NCBI RefSeq assembly: GCF_042138895.1
Contig: NZ_JBHIKW010000010.1
Span: 1-64,000 of the forward strand
Direction: 5' to 3'
From: Cedecea selenatireducens
GTDB taxonomy: Bacteria; Pseudomonadota; Gammaproteobacteria; Enterobacterales; Enterobacteriaceae
DNA length: 64,000 nucleotides
A program made the translations under genes and the position numbers. Below the pieces are notes generated by a model. That model was not told the DNA's origin. It was given only the letters and a program-made list of their open reading frames with translations, and searched no databases. Positions 42,265-51,492 of this stretch are shown in pieces (positions within the stretch are counted from its first letter, which is position 1; every line of letters starts with the position of its first letter).

Positions 42265-43248
42265 CTATGCAAACTGGCGGATGTGCCTGTCGATAAGCGC
42301 CAGCAGCTTCTGGTTATCCACGGTTTGCAGCAGCGTGACCGGCTTGCCCTGCGGGGCGTCAACGTTCACCGCCAGCCGCAAATGTTCCGGGCCATAACGC
42401 AGCGTTCTGCCCCGGCTCAGCCCGTTCAGGGACACGTCCACATAATCCTCCGTCCAGCTCACAAGTTCTGGCTCAAGCAGCCAGGCGACGGTCAGCACAT
42501 CGTGGATCCAGCAGCCCGGTAGCTGGCGAGTCTGCATGGAAAAATCCATCCACGGACGAATGGTTTCGACGAGAAAACGGCTCAGGCGGTTATCGCAGGT
42601 GGCCAGCGCATCCAAATCCTCGTGCGTCATCATGGTTTGGGTAGTGACATCCATCGGCACCAGAACGATGTTTGCGCCGCTGGTTAGCACGGCGTGCGCG
42701 GCCTCCGGGTCAACGCCAAAATTGGTGTCCTTCAGGTAGCCGTCAACGTTAAACACGCCGCCCATAATCACTATCTCTTTCACCGCGTTCGCCATCTGCG
42801 GATACAGCTGCAAAGCCAGCGCCACGTTGGTTAACGGCCCAATGGCAATCAGCGAAATCTCACCCGGATTCGCGCAGATAAGCTCGCCCATCTTATGCAC
42901 CGCCAGCGGGGCCACTTCGGCCAGCATTTGCGGGGCAATCACGTCCTTCCAGAGATGGCGCAGGCCCACTTTATCGACCTTATGATCCAGGTGTTCACGC
43001 CACGGCGCCGACGGCTCAATCAGCGCGCGCGAGGCGCCCCTGGCAACCTCAACGGACACGCCCAGCCGGGCGACTAAATCAGACGCCACGGCGTAGCCCA
43101 CTTCGCTTGGCGTATTGCCGGACACGGTGGTGATAAGCTCCAGAGAAATCTCCGGCGCCGCCAGGGCAAGGGCCAGAGCCAGACCATCGTCTACGTTAGC
43201 CCCGGCAACGCCGTTACCCGGATCGCAATCGATAATTAAACGCTTCAT
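42265..43248 (-). CDS. Nucleoside hydrolase (IunH family)
   Basis: Calcium-dependent N-ribohydrolase of 327 aa that splits nucleosides into ribose and base. The N-terminal metal cluster reads DCDPGNGVAGANVDDGLALA. It has an insertion relative to the usual DPGHDDA motif, as in one subgroup of the family. IMGGVFNVDGYLKDTNFGVD carries the substrate-binding NxxxE-like segment, here with NFGVDPEAA, and CWIHDVLTVAWL holds the catalytic His and metal Asp. The start overlaps the LacI-type gene by 4 nt. The specific nucleoside is not evident. Confidence 0.88.
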   Translation of the reverse strand: MKRLIIDCDPGNGVAGANVDDGLALALALAAPEISLELITTVSGNTPSEVGYAVASDLVARLGVSVEVARGASRALIEPSAPWREHLDHKVDKVGLRHLWKDVIAPQMLAEVAPLAVHKMGELICANPGEISLIAIGPLTNVALALQLYPQMANAVKEIVIMGGVFNVDGYLKDTNFGVDPEAAHAVLTSGANIVLVPMDVTTQTMMTHEDLDALATCDNRLSRFLVETIRPWMDFSMQTRQLPGCWIHDVLTVAWLLEPELVSWTEDYVDVSLNGLSRGRTLRYGPEHLRLAVNVDAPQGKPVTLLQTVDNQKLLALIDRHIRQFA

Positions 43249-44282
43249 GTTACCTGTGACTTCCTGCTTGTGGTGAGGGAGCGGCAGCCGCAGGACTCGC
43301 CGATCTCCAGCTCAAAATCGAATTCATATTTATGCGGCTGCCCGTCCCATTTTTTCAGCATCTCGACGGCCTTCTTCGCCATCTGCGTGACCGGCTGGCG
43401 CACGGTGGTCAAAGACGGGACGTTAAAGGCTGACTCCAGCGTGCCGTTAAAGCACACCAGCGCCAGATCTTTCGGCGCGGAAAGTCCATGTTCAGACAGC
43501 GCTCTCAGGCAGCCAAAGGCCTGTTGTTCATTGGTGGCAAACAGCGCGCGAGGCAGTTCGCCGGCCAGCATTTGCTTTGTTGCGTCGTAGCCGCCCTGGC
43601 GGGTGTAATCCGTTGAAAAAATCCATTCCGGGCGAACGGCAAGGCCCGCCTCTTCCAGCGCCAGCCGCCAGCCGCTGATACGATCCTGAGTGTTCAGCAT
43701 CTCCTGCGGCCCGCAAATAATGGCGATATCGCGATAGCCATGCTCAATCAAATGGCGGGTTGCTCGCCGGGCGGCGTGCTGCTCGTTAACCTGAATTGAG
43801 CAGACGTTCAGCTCCGGTTCGACCCTGTCCAGCATGACGCAAGGCGTGCCGCTGGCCTGGATAAGATCGATGTAAGGATGCCTGTCGACGCTGGTATAAA
43901 TCAGCCCGTCGACCTGGCGATGCAGCAGGTTGTTGATAAGCTCCAGCTCGCGGGCGCGGTCATCACCGGAATCGCCCAGCAGCAGCACCCGGCCATCGGC
44001 AAATGCCTCCTGCTGGAGAGCGTGCGCCATGGACGAGATAAACGGGTTGGCGATATTGGGCACGACTAAGCCGTAGGTGCGCGTGGTGCCACTGGCTAAA
44101 GCCCTGGCGATGCCGTTCGGGCGATAGCCGGTTTTCTTTATAGCGGCGAGCACGCGCTCACGGGTGGCCTGCGCAACCGGGCGAGGGCCGTTGTTAATCA
44201 CGTAGCTGACGACCGCAACGGAAGTGCCTGCTTCTTTGGCGACTTCAGCGCGGGTAACGCGGTGCACATGAGGCTTAGTCAC
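43245..44282 (-). CDS. LacI-family regulator
   Basis: LacI/GalR repressor of 345 aa. The HTH (about 8-30) is VTRAEVAKEAGTSVAVVSYVI, with the hinge helix NGIARALASG. The sugar-binding-protein-like core follows (TYGLVVPNIANPFISSMAHA). It ends with an unusual Cys-containing tail GESCGCRS. It overlaps the nucleoside hydrolase gene and follows the MHS transporter after 87 bp, so it probably controls this cluster with a nucleoside or related compound as effector. Confidence 0.9.
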   Translation of the reverse strand: MTKPHVHRVTRAEVAKEAGTSVAVVSYVINNGPRPVAQATRERVLAAIKKTGYRPNGIARALASGTTRTYGLVVPNIANPFISSMAHALQQEAFADGRVLLLGDSGDDRARELELINNLLHRQVDGLIYTSVDRHPYIDLIQASGTPCVMLDRVEPELNVCSIQVNEQHAARRATRHLIEHGYRDIAIICGPQEMLNTQDRISGWRLALEEAGLAVRPEWIFSTDYTRQGGYDATKQMLAGELPRALFATNEQQAFGCLRALSEHGLSAPKDLALVCFNGTLESAFNVPSLTTVRQPVTQMAKKAVEMLKKWDGQPHKYEFDFELEIGESCGCRSLTTSRKSQVT

Positions 44283-44369
44283 TGAATACCTGCTTTATTT
44301 GGCGGGCGATAAACGGAGCCACAGCATAAAGCTTTGCTCCGTAAAAATCGCCGTCAACACTGTGACAAA

Positions 44370-45764
44370 TCAAATAGCGTCTTCCGGTAGATTAAGGTCG
44401 CGACCTCGGGTTTCCGGGGCAAAGAAGGTTGTTACCAACCCAATCCCCGCCATCACCGCGAAGTAGAGCGCGATAGGCCACCAGTGCCCGGTCCAGGACA
44501 ACAGCGCGGCGGCAACCAGCGGCGCGGTTCCGCCGGAAAGTATCGACCCAAGCTCTTTGGCAAACGCCATTTTGGTGTAGCGGTTGGTGACGCCAAACAG
44601 CTCTACGCCCCAGGCCGCCTGCACGCCGAAAATCCCCAGCGAAGCCAGCCCCATACCGACGACGATGGTCGGTATAACAATCATCGGCTCGCGTGAGTCC
44701 AGCAGCATAAAGGCCGGGAAGGCATAGATAATTAACAGCAGGCAGAACCAGCGGTAAACGATACGGCGGCCAAAGCGGTCGGAAAGCCAGCCGGCAAAAG
44801 GAATAATCGCGAAGCCCAGCATCGAGGCAATCAGCACCGCCAGCGTGGGGACGGATTTATCTACCGCCAGCACTTTAGCGACGTAGCCGATGATAAATCC
44901 CTGTGCGAGATAAGACGGACCGTTCTCGCCAATGCGTAGCCCGACCATCGTCCAGAAAGCGCGAGTGCGTTGCCAGAAGCTGCGCGGGTCTTTCTGCTGC
45001 TGGGCCAGCCCTTTTTCCAGGCTCTGTTTGCGCTCGGCTTCCAGCAGCGCTTTCTGCCGTTCAAAGACTGGCGTTTCACGCAGATGCTGACGGATGACCA
45101 GGGCGACAACGGCGATCAACATGCTGCACAGGAACGGAATGCGCCAGCCCCAGGAGAGCAGCGTTTCTTTATCCATCTGCAGCACCAGCAGCCAGGTCAG
45201 CGAGGCCAGCAGCGTGCCGCTGTTGGAGCCCAGCCCGATAATGGAAGAGACCAGGCCGCGACGTTTGACCGGGGCATATTCACCCAGCATCACGGTGCCG
45301 CCGGACAGCTCCGCGCCTGCGCCCAGCCCTTGAGCAAAACGCAGAATAACCAGGCAGGTTGGCGCCCAGATGCCAATTTGCGCGTAGCTCGGGATCAGGC
45401 CAATAAGCGTGGTGGAGCAGCCCATCAGCGCAATAGTAATGATCATCACCATCTTTCTGCCGTAGCGGTCGCCCAGCCTGCCAAACAGCAGGGCGCCTAT
45501 CGGCCGGGCAACGAACCCGACGGAGTAAGCGGCAAAGCTTGAAAGCAGCGCCATGACCGGCGTGGCATCCGGGAAGAAGACGTCACCAAAGATTATCCCT
45601 GCCGCCAGGCCGTAAAGCGCAAAGTCGGCGTATTCCATGGTGGTGCCAAGCCAGCAGGAGAAGGTTGCGCGAACAAAATCGCGTTTGCCTTCGGGCGTCG
45701 CCAGGCGTTCCTCAGCAGCGTGCTGTGCGTCAGCCGGAGGAGGAGAGAAAGTGCTTGTCGTCAT
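44370..45764 (-). CDS. MHS-family MFS transporter
   Basis: Metabolite:H+ symporter of 464 aa with about 12 membrane segments. The loop GRLGDRYGRKM and the block RPIGALLFG are typical of the MHS branch, and the second-half loop is SDRFGRRIVYR. A long charged loop (about 245-275, QKALLEAERKQSLEKGLAQQ) sits between the two halves. It heads a leftward group with the LacI regulator and nucleoside hydrolase, so it may import their substrate, though MHS proteins usually carry organic acids or betaines. Confidence 0.85.
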   Translation of the reverse strand: MTTSTFSPPPADAQHAAEERLATPEGKRDFVRATFSCWLGTTMEYADFALYGLAAGIIFGDVFFPDATPVMALLSSFAAYSVGFVARPIGALLFGRLGDRYGRKMVMIITIALMGCSTTLIGLIPSYAQIGIWAPTCLVILRFAQGLGAGAELSGGTVMLGEYAPVKRRGLVSSIIGLGSNSGTLLASLTWLLVLQMDKETLLSWGWRIPFLCSMLIAVVALVIRQHLRETPVFERQKALLEAERKQSLEKGLAQQQKDPRSFWQRTRAFWTMVGLRIGENGPSYLAQGFIIGYVAKVLAVDKSVPTLAVLIASMLGFAIIPFAGWLSDRFGRRIVYRWFCLLLIIYAFPAFMLLDSREPMIVIPTIVVGMGLASLGIFGVQAAWGVELFGVTNRYTKMAFAKELGSILSGGTAPLVAAALLSWTGHWWPIALYFAVMAGIGLVTTFFAPETRGRDLNLPEDAI

Positions 45765-46096
45765 TAGGGGGTCTCACAGAGATCGAACGTTATCCGTCGG
45801 CGATGATGCCATTTTTTAATCATTTCTCGCAGTGTATCTACGCGCGTAGATAGATCAAATGATTAAACCAAAAGTGAGAGTAAGGTAACTAAATGACAGA
45901 AATATGACGGGGAAGATGACCCTCACCCCGACCCTCTCCCAGAGGGAGAGGGGACAGAACGGCGGCCAGGGCAAGGCGTGGGTTTTCTCCCTCGTCTCCT
46001 GGAGATAGAGTCGAGGGAGAGGAGTGAATCAGTAGCGATATAGGCTGGTTTTTCTCCCTCGCCCCTTTGGGGAGAGGGCTGGGGTGAGGGGGAATA
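45765..46096. repeat. Repeat cluster between dsdA and the MHS transporter gene
   Basis: This gene-free stretch of 332 bp holds three hairpin elements. The first at 45918-45954 is a copy of the CCCTCACCC/CCTCTCCC repeat. The second at 45986-46020 has arms TCTCCCTCG and CGAGGGAGA with a small inner palindrome TCTCC-T-GGAGA. The third at 46052-46092 is the repeat in opposite orientation. Upstream of the transporter, CTACGCGCGTAG at about 45839 is a 12-bp palindrome that may be the LacI-type operator. Confidence 0.7.
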
Positions 46097-47425
46097 TCAG
46101 CGAGCCTTCGCTAAATACTGTGCCATCTCAGCTTCAGGAACCATACCGCCCCCGGTGGCCCAGACCAGGTGCGTCGCGTTATTAAGCTGTCGGGCGCTGA
46201 AACCCTGCAGCTCGTGGTAAGAAGTCGTGGCACAAACTCGCTGCGGCCCGGCCATTCCGGCCAGGGCCGAAGGCTCCAGACGAATATTTTCTTCTTCTGC
46301 CAGCCAGCCGAGCATGTTGTACAGCGTTTGATCGTCCACGGTATAGAAGCCGTCCAGCAGCCTTTGCATCGCTCTGCCGACAAAGCCGGAAGCCCGTCCC
46401 ACGGCCAGGCCGTCGGCGGCGGTCAGGTTATCGATGCCGATATCCTGCACGGAAAGCGCATCATGCAGGCCGGTGTAAACGCCTAACAGCATGCAGGGGG
46501 AGTGAGTGGGCTCGGCAAAAATACAGTGAACGTGATCGCCGAAGGCCAGCTTCAGCCCAAATGCTACGCCACCGGGGCCGCCGCCGACGCCGCAGGGCAG
46601 GTAGACGAACAAAGGATGCTGCTCATCAACGGTAATAGCCTGCCGTGAGAATTGGTCTTTCAGCCGTTGCCCGGCGACGGCGTAACCCAGGAACAGCGTG
46701 CGGGAGTTTTCATCATCGATAAAGAAACAGTTGGCGTCCGCCTCGGCGGCTTTTCGCCCCTGCTCAACGGCGACGCCGTAATCTTCCGCATATTCAACCA
46801 CCTCAACGCCGTGGCTGCGCAGTTTGGCTTTTTTCCATTCGCGGGCGTCGGCGGACATATGCACCGTGACGCGGAAGCCGATTCGGGCGCTGATGATACC
46901 AATCGACAGCCCCAGGTTGCCGGTAGAGCCAACGGCAATACTGTAGCGGCTGAAAAACTCACGTAATTCAGGGGACAGCAGCTGGCTGTAGTCATCTTCA
47001 AGGCTAAGCAACCCGGCCTCGATAGCCAGTTTCTCCGCGTGAGTCAGGACTTCATAAATGCCCCCGCGAGCCTTAATCGAGCCGGAAATAGGAAGGTGAC
47101 TGTCTTTTTTCAGCCACAGCTTGCCGCAGACTGTCTGCCCATTTTCTTTTTCCAGCCGCTTTTGCATCGCCGGAATTGCGGCCAGCTCTGACTCGATAAT
47201 ACCGCCGGTTGCTGCGGTTTCCGGGAAGGCTTTCGCCAGATATGGCGCAAAGCGAGCCAGCCGGGCATGCGCTTCTTTCACGTCCTGCTCTGTCAGGCCA
47301 ACATGCGGCAAGCCTTCGGCAAGGGAGGTTGCTCCTGGGTTAAACCAGGTCGTTTCGTTCAGGGCGGTAAGCTCGCTGAGCAGCGGGAATTTTTCGGTTA
47401 ATGCGTTTAATTCTGTCGATTTCAT
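46097..47425 (-). CDS. dsdA: D-serine dehydratase DsdA
   Basis: PLP-dependent enzyme of 442 aa, fold type II, converting D-serine to pyruvate and ammonia. The cofactor lysine is in ISGSIKARGG at about 115-124, and the PLP phosphate loop is GSTGNLGLSIG. PCGVGGGPGGVAFGLKL is a further conserved glycine-rich block. The length equals the E. coli enzyme. It follows dsdX with a gap of 17 nt in an operon divergent from dsdC. Confidence 0.96.
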   Translation of the reverse strand: MKSTELNALTEKFPLLSELTALNETTWFNPGATSLAEGLPHVGLTEQDVKEAHARLARFAPYLAKAFPETAATGGIIESELAAIPAMQKRLEKENGQTVCGKLWLKKDSHLPISGSIKARGGIYEVLTHAEKLAIEAGLLSLEDDYSQLLSPELREFFSRYSIAVGSTGNLGLSIGIISARIGFRVTVHMSADAREWKKAKLRSHGVEVVEYAEDYGVAVEQGRKAAEADANCFFIDDENSRTLFLGYAVAGQRLKDQFSRQAITVDEQHPLFVYLPCGVGGGPGGVAFGLKLAFGDHVHCIFAEPTHSPCMLLGVYTGLHDALSVQDIGIDNLTAADGLAVGRASGFVGRAMQRLLDGFYTVDDQTLYNMLGWLAEEENIRLEPSALAGMAGPQRVCATTSYHELQGFSARQLNNATHLVWATGGGMVPEAEMAQYLAKAR

Positions 47426-47442
47426 AACGAGCCTCCTGGCGC

Positions 47443-48780
47443 TCAGATGATAAAGGAAAGCAGGAATGTGCCAGCCAGTGCAACTAAAGAAGCGATGAAT
47501 GTCGCCGTGGTGTAGTACTTAAAGGTTTCATGGAGCGTGGCGCCGCAGTATTGCTTCACCAGCCAGAACAGCGAGTCGGTCACAATGGTGCAGCCGATAG
47601 CGCCGGAGCCAATCGCGAGCGTAACAATCTCGGGGCTAACGTTGGGATAGAGCGGCAGCAGCGGGGCAACGATAGCCGTGGCACCCATCATCGCCACGGT
47701 CGCGGAGCCGACGGCGGCGTGAAGAATAAGGGCAACCAGCCAGGCCAGCAGGATCGGGTGCATATGCAGGCTGGAAAGGCTCAGCGCGAGGCTGTCTGCC
47801 ATGCCGCTGGCCTTGAGGATGGCGTTAAACGCGCCGCCGGCCCCGATGATCATCAGGATATTAGCAATGGAGCCAAAGCCGGTCTCGGTGTGGTTCAGCA
47901 GCGTAGCAATACCCATGTTCTGGCGCAGGCCCAGCAGATAATAGGCCACGAAAACGGCGATAAACATCGCGGTAATTGGGTTGCCGATGAACTCCAGCGC
48001 GGTATACGTCGTGCTGCCCGGCGTCATGTTCAGTTCCGCGAGCGTCTTCGCCAGCATCAGGAAAATAGGCAGCAGCACGGTAAACAGCGTGGCGCTCAAA
48101 GACGGCAGAGAAGCCGCGTCTCGCGTTTGCAGATCCGAAAATTCGGCGGGAACGGATTTAAAAGGCAGGCGATTGCCCAGGCACTTCAGGAAAAGTGGGC
48201 CACCCACCAGAGACGCCAGTAGGCCAACCGCCAGGCCATACACAATCACGGTGCCTACGTCGGCGCCGAGCTTATTGGTCACGAACAGCGCCGCCGGGTG
48301 GGGTGGCACCACGCAGTGAACCGCCATCAGCGCGGTACACAGCGGGATTGCCAGCTTCAGCAGCGAAGTGTGGGTCTTTTTGGCGATGGAAAACGCCAAT
48401 GGGATCAGCAGCACCACGCCAACCTCAACGAACAGCGTAATGCCACAAATCAGCCCGACCAGCACCATAATCACGTCGGCGGAGAGCCAGCGGCAGCGCT
48501 GCAGCGCCAGGCCAATACGCTCGGCGGCACCGGAAACTTCCATCATTTTTCCCAAAATGGTGCCTAGTCCGATGACCGCGGCTAAAAAGCCCAGCGTGCC
48601 GCCGATGCCGCTTTCCACCGCGTTAACCATCTCCAGCGGGCCCATGCCCATCATCACGCCGACGAAAAAGCTCGCCAGCAGCAGCGCGAGGAAAGGATGA
48701 AGCTTCAGTTTTACGATGGTCAGCACGATTAAAATTATGCTGGCAAGCAGCGTACCCACCACCCAGATTTGCGATCCCAT
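47443..48780 (-). CDS. dsdX: D-serine transporter DsdX
   Basis: Gluconate:H+ symporter (GntP) family permease, 445 aa, importing D-serine. It has about 12-14 membrane segments. Family blocks include AAVIGLGTILGKMMEVSGAAE, PPHPAALFVTNKLGAD, IIGAGGAFNAILK and SATVAMMGATAIVAPLLPLY. The sequence is close to E. coli DsdX along its whole length. It is first in the dsdXA operon and divergent from dsdC, its activator. Confidence 0.95.
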   Translation of the reverse strand: MGSQIWVVGTLLASIILIVLTIVKLKLHPFLALLLASFFVGVMMGMGPLEMVNAVESGIGGTLGFLAAVIGLGTILGKMMEVSGAAERIGLALQRCRWLSADVIMVLVGLICGITLFVEVGVVLLIPLAFSIAKKTHTSLLKLAIPLCTALMAVHCVVPPHPAALFVTNKLGADVGTVIVYGLAVGLLASLVGGPLFLKCLGNRLPFKSVPAEFSDLQTRDAASLPSLSATLFTVLLPIFLMLAKTLAELNMTPGSTTYTALEFIGNPITAMFIAVFVAYYLLGLRQNMGIATLLNHTETGFGSIANILMIIGAGGAFNAILKASGMADSLALSLSSLHMHPILLAWLVALILHAAVGSATVAMMGATAIVAPLLPLYPNVSPEIVTLAIGSGAIGCTIVTDSLFWLVKQYCGATLHETFKYYTTATFIASLVALAGTFLLSFII

Positions 48781-49003
48781 TGGTTATCCTCCTGTGCATC
48801 ATTGCGGGCTATTGGATAAAAATGCGCCTGGGCTGACAAACGATAAAACTGATCTTTCACATGAGCCAGATTGAATCAGGAGAGTGATTTGCGTCGAAAT
48901 AAGGCGATGAATTGTGTTTCAGGTTCGGTTTTATTCAACTAAATGCTGCTGGTTAGCCGTGGATTTTTTAAACTGGGCAGCTGGAATTGAGAAGGAGGTC
49001 ACG

Positions 49004-49939
49004 ATGGAAACGTCACGCGAAGGGCGCAATCGGTTATTAAACGGCTGGCAGCTGTCGAAGCTGTACACCTTTGAGGTGGCGGCGCGCCATCAATCTTTTG
49101 CGCTGGCGGCGGATGAACTGTCGCTGAGCCCCAGCGCCGTTAGCCACCGGATAAACCAGCTGGAAGAGGAGCTGGGGATCCAGCTTTTTGTTCGCTCGCA
49201 CCGTAAAGTGGAGCTGACGCATGAAGGCAAGCGGGTGTTCTGGGCGCTGAAATCGTCTCTGGATACGCTGAATCAGGAGATTCTGGATATCAAAAATCAG
49301 GAACTCTCCGGCACGCTGACCGTGTACTCAAGGCCGTCGATTGCCCAGTGCTGGCTGGTGCCCGCGCTGGGAGATTTTACCCAGCGCTACCCTTCTATTT
49401 CGTTAACCATTCTGACCGGGAACGACAACCTGAATTTACAGCGTGCAGGCATCGATCTGGCGCTCTATTTTGACGATGCGCCGTCCTCGCAGCTGAGCCA
49501 CCATTTCCTGATGGACGAGGCGATTCTGCCGGTTTGCAGCCCGGAATATGCCCGCCGCTTTGAGCTTCATTCGCGGCCTTCTCAGCTGCGCCACTGCACT
49601 TTGCTGCACGACCGGCAGGCGTGGAGCAATGATTCCGGCACCGACGAGTGGTACAGCTGGGCGCAGCAGTTTGGCATTGAGCTGCCCGCTTCGACCGGTA
49701 TTGGTTTCGATCGCTCTGACCTGGCGGTGATTGCCGCGATGAACCACGTTGGCGTGGCGATGGGGCGAAAAAGGCTGGTGCAGAAGCGGCTGGAGCGGGG
49801 CGAACTCATCGCCCCTTTTGGGGATAAAACGTTGAAATGCCATCAGCATTACTACATTTCGACCCTTGCTGGCCGACAATGGCCGAAGATTGACGCTTTT
49901 ATCAGCTGGCTTAAAGCCCTGGCCGAAGAGGCAAAATAA
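49004..49939 (+). CDS. dsdC: LysR-type activator DsdC
   Basis: LysR regulator of 311 aa, matching E. coli DsdC in length. The HTH (about 15-75) has FALAADELSLSPSAVSHRIN. The effector domain responds to D-serine and activates dsdXA. ATG at 49004 is chosen for the perfect AAGGAGG upstream; the frame extends to 48914 without a good ribosome-binding site. The stop lies only one base from the end of the convergent emrD gene. Confidence 0.94.
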   Translation: METSREGRNRLLNGWQLSKLYTFEVAARHQSFALAADELSLSPSAVSHRINQLEEELGIQLFVRSHRKVELTHEGKRVFWALKSSLDTLNQEILDIKNQELSGTLTVYSRPSIAQCWLVPALGDFTQRYPSISLTILTGNDNLNLQRAGIDLALYFDDAPSSQLSHHFLMDEAILPVCSPEYARRFELHSRPSQLRHCTLLHDRQAWSNDSGTDEWYSWAQQFGIELPASTGIGFDRSDLAVIAAMNHVGVAMGRKRLVQKRLERGELIAPFGDKTLKCHQHYYISTLAGRQWPKIDAFISWLKALAEEAK

Positions 49940-49940
49940 C

Positions 49941-51125
49941 TTACACCGTCTCGCTGTGATGCTGGAATCGCTGCGCCAGCGGCAGCCAGCAGCACAGGAT
50001 CAGCACGCCCATCGCCGTCATCAGCATTCCGATGCTGTATTGCCCGGTTTGCGGCATCAGCGCGGAGAACCAGGCCATCACGCCGGAGCCGATATTTTGC
50101 AGGCCACCAACCAGCGCGCCTGCGGTACCGGCGAGGAACGGGAACGGCTCCATCGCGCCGCTGGTCGCCAGCGGGAACAGCATGCCTGCGCCGAAGAAGA
50201 ACAGCGCTGCAGGCACCAGCAACGTCCAGATATTCATGATGCCGAACCAGCCAGGGATCCACATCAAAATACCGGCGAGCAGGCAACTCAATACCGCCTG
50301 CCACATCAGGCTGGGGAAGCGCACGTTCTGGCGGCCCGCATACCAGGAGCCAAAAAATGCCGCCGGTATAGGCAGAATAAACAGGATGCTGACCACCACG
50401 CCGCTCAGGCCAAGCACGCCACCCATCAGCACGCCGGAGCAGGCTTCAAACACCGCCACGCCCGCCAGCCCGCCGACTAACATCAGCAAATAGCAGTTAA
50501 AGGAGATATTGCCGAGCAGCATTTTGTAGCTGCGCATCAGGCGCGGCGGCGCGGCGTCCGCCGGGCGGGTTTCCGGCAGCCAGCGCCACATAGAAAACGC
50601 CACAATGGCGCACAGCAGCAGCAGGAAACCGTAGCAGGCGCGCCAGCCCCAGACGCTGTCCAGCATCCCGCCGATAACCGGTGCCAGCAGCGGGCTCACC
50701 AGAATACCCATGTTCAGCAGGCTATTGGCCTGACGTAAATCGCCGCCTTCGTAAAGGTCGCGCGGCATGGTTCTCGCCATCACCCCGGCCACGCCGGTGC
50801 CCATCCCCTGCAGGGCGCTCGCCAGCACCAGAATATGCAAATTAGTGGTAAACATCGCGCCGAGCGTGGCCAGCATGAAAATCACCATGCCGGCGAGGAT
50901 CACCGGGCGGCGGCCAATGCGGTCGGAAAGCGGGCCATAAAACAGCTGCGACACGCCGTAGGTAAACAAATAGGCCGCCATCACGCGCTGAATTGCGCCG
51001 CTGCGTACGCCCATTTCATGAGCCATATCGGGAATCGAAGGAATATAAATCGTCTGTGTCATCTGCCCGACAGCAACCAGCAGAATCAACATCATCAGCA
51101 GGTGGATATTGGCTAACTTTCTCAT
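49941..51125 (-). CDS. emrD: Multidrug efflux MFS transporter EmrD
   Basis: DHA1-type drug:H+ antiporter of 394 aa in the inner membrane, exporting uncouplers and amphipathic compounds. It has 12 membrane segments, the loop motif GPLSDRIGRRPVILAG, motif C-like GMGTGVAGVMARTMPRDLYE and the AALFFFGAGMLFPLATSGAM block, as in E. coli EmrD. The ATG at 51125 gives exactly the E. coli length; the upstream open frame to 51251 is not conserved. It is convergent with dsdC. Confidence 0.95.
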   Translation of the reverse strand: MRKLANIHLLMMLILLVAVGQMTQTIYIPSIPDMAHEMGVRSGAIQRVMAAYLFTYGVSQLFYGPLSDRIGRRPVILAGMVIFMLATLGAMFTTNLHILVLASALQGMGTGVAGVMARTMPRDLYEGGDLRQANSLLNMGILVSPLLAPVIGGMLDSVWGWRACYGFLLLLCAIVAFSMWRWLPETRPADAAPPRLMRSYKMLLGNISFNCYLLMLVGGLAGVAVFEACSGVLMGGVLGLSGVVVSILFILPIPAAFFGSWYAGRQNVRFPSLMWQAVLSCLLAGILMWIPGWFGIMNIWTLLVPAALFFFGAGMLFPLATSGAMEPFPFLAGTAGALVGGLQNIGSGVMAWFSALMPQTGQYSIGMLMTAMGVLILCCWLPLAQRFQHHSETV

Positions 51126-51492
51126 GGCGTTCGATCGTTTATCTGAAAAGAGAGAGATGCTTCGCAGCGTATTTTGCTGTGTATGTTTTGAAAACGAGAA
51201 GAATCTATCACAACCTTGGCAATAAGCCAGATGATGAGGCTGTTTTAACAACAGATTTACGTGTTGCCTTGTAAAGCGAAAGCGGCAATTTTTATTGCCA
51301 CCGAACGCCCTTTTTTGCCCCGCAACGGTGCAATCTTCGTTAACCCTCAGGGAATTACATTTGTTTACAGGTTAAATACAAATGCGTATATTTCTCATCC
51401 GCATTTAATCGTGCGCGTCTTTATAAAAATCAAAAAAGTGCCGGCACCGGAAAACGCCGCCGCACCATAAAAATTCAAAATGAGGGTTTAAC
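51126..51492. other. Gene-free stretch between emrD and the siderophore receptor
   Basis: This 367-bp divergent region holds the emrD and receptor promoters. A small hairpin GGCAAT-TTTT-ATTGCC lies at 51284-51299. I looked for a Fur box before the receptor and saw only an AT-rich tract around 51375-51405 with weak similarity. The receptor ribosome-binding site is GAGGG near 51483. Confidence 0.5.

Noticed and set aside
51370..51420. Fur box upstream of the siderophore receptor
   Set aside because: The AT-rich tract matches the 7-1-7 Fur pattern poorly at several key positions, so it is not annotated.
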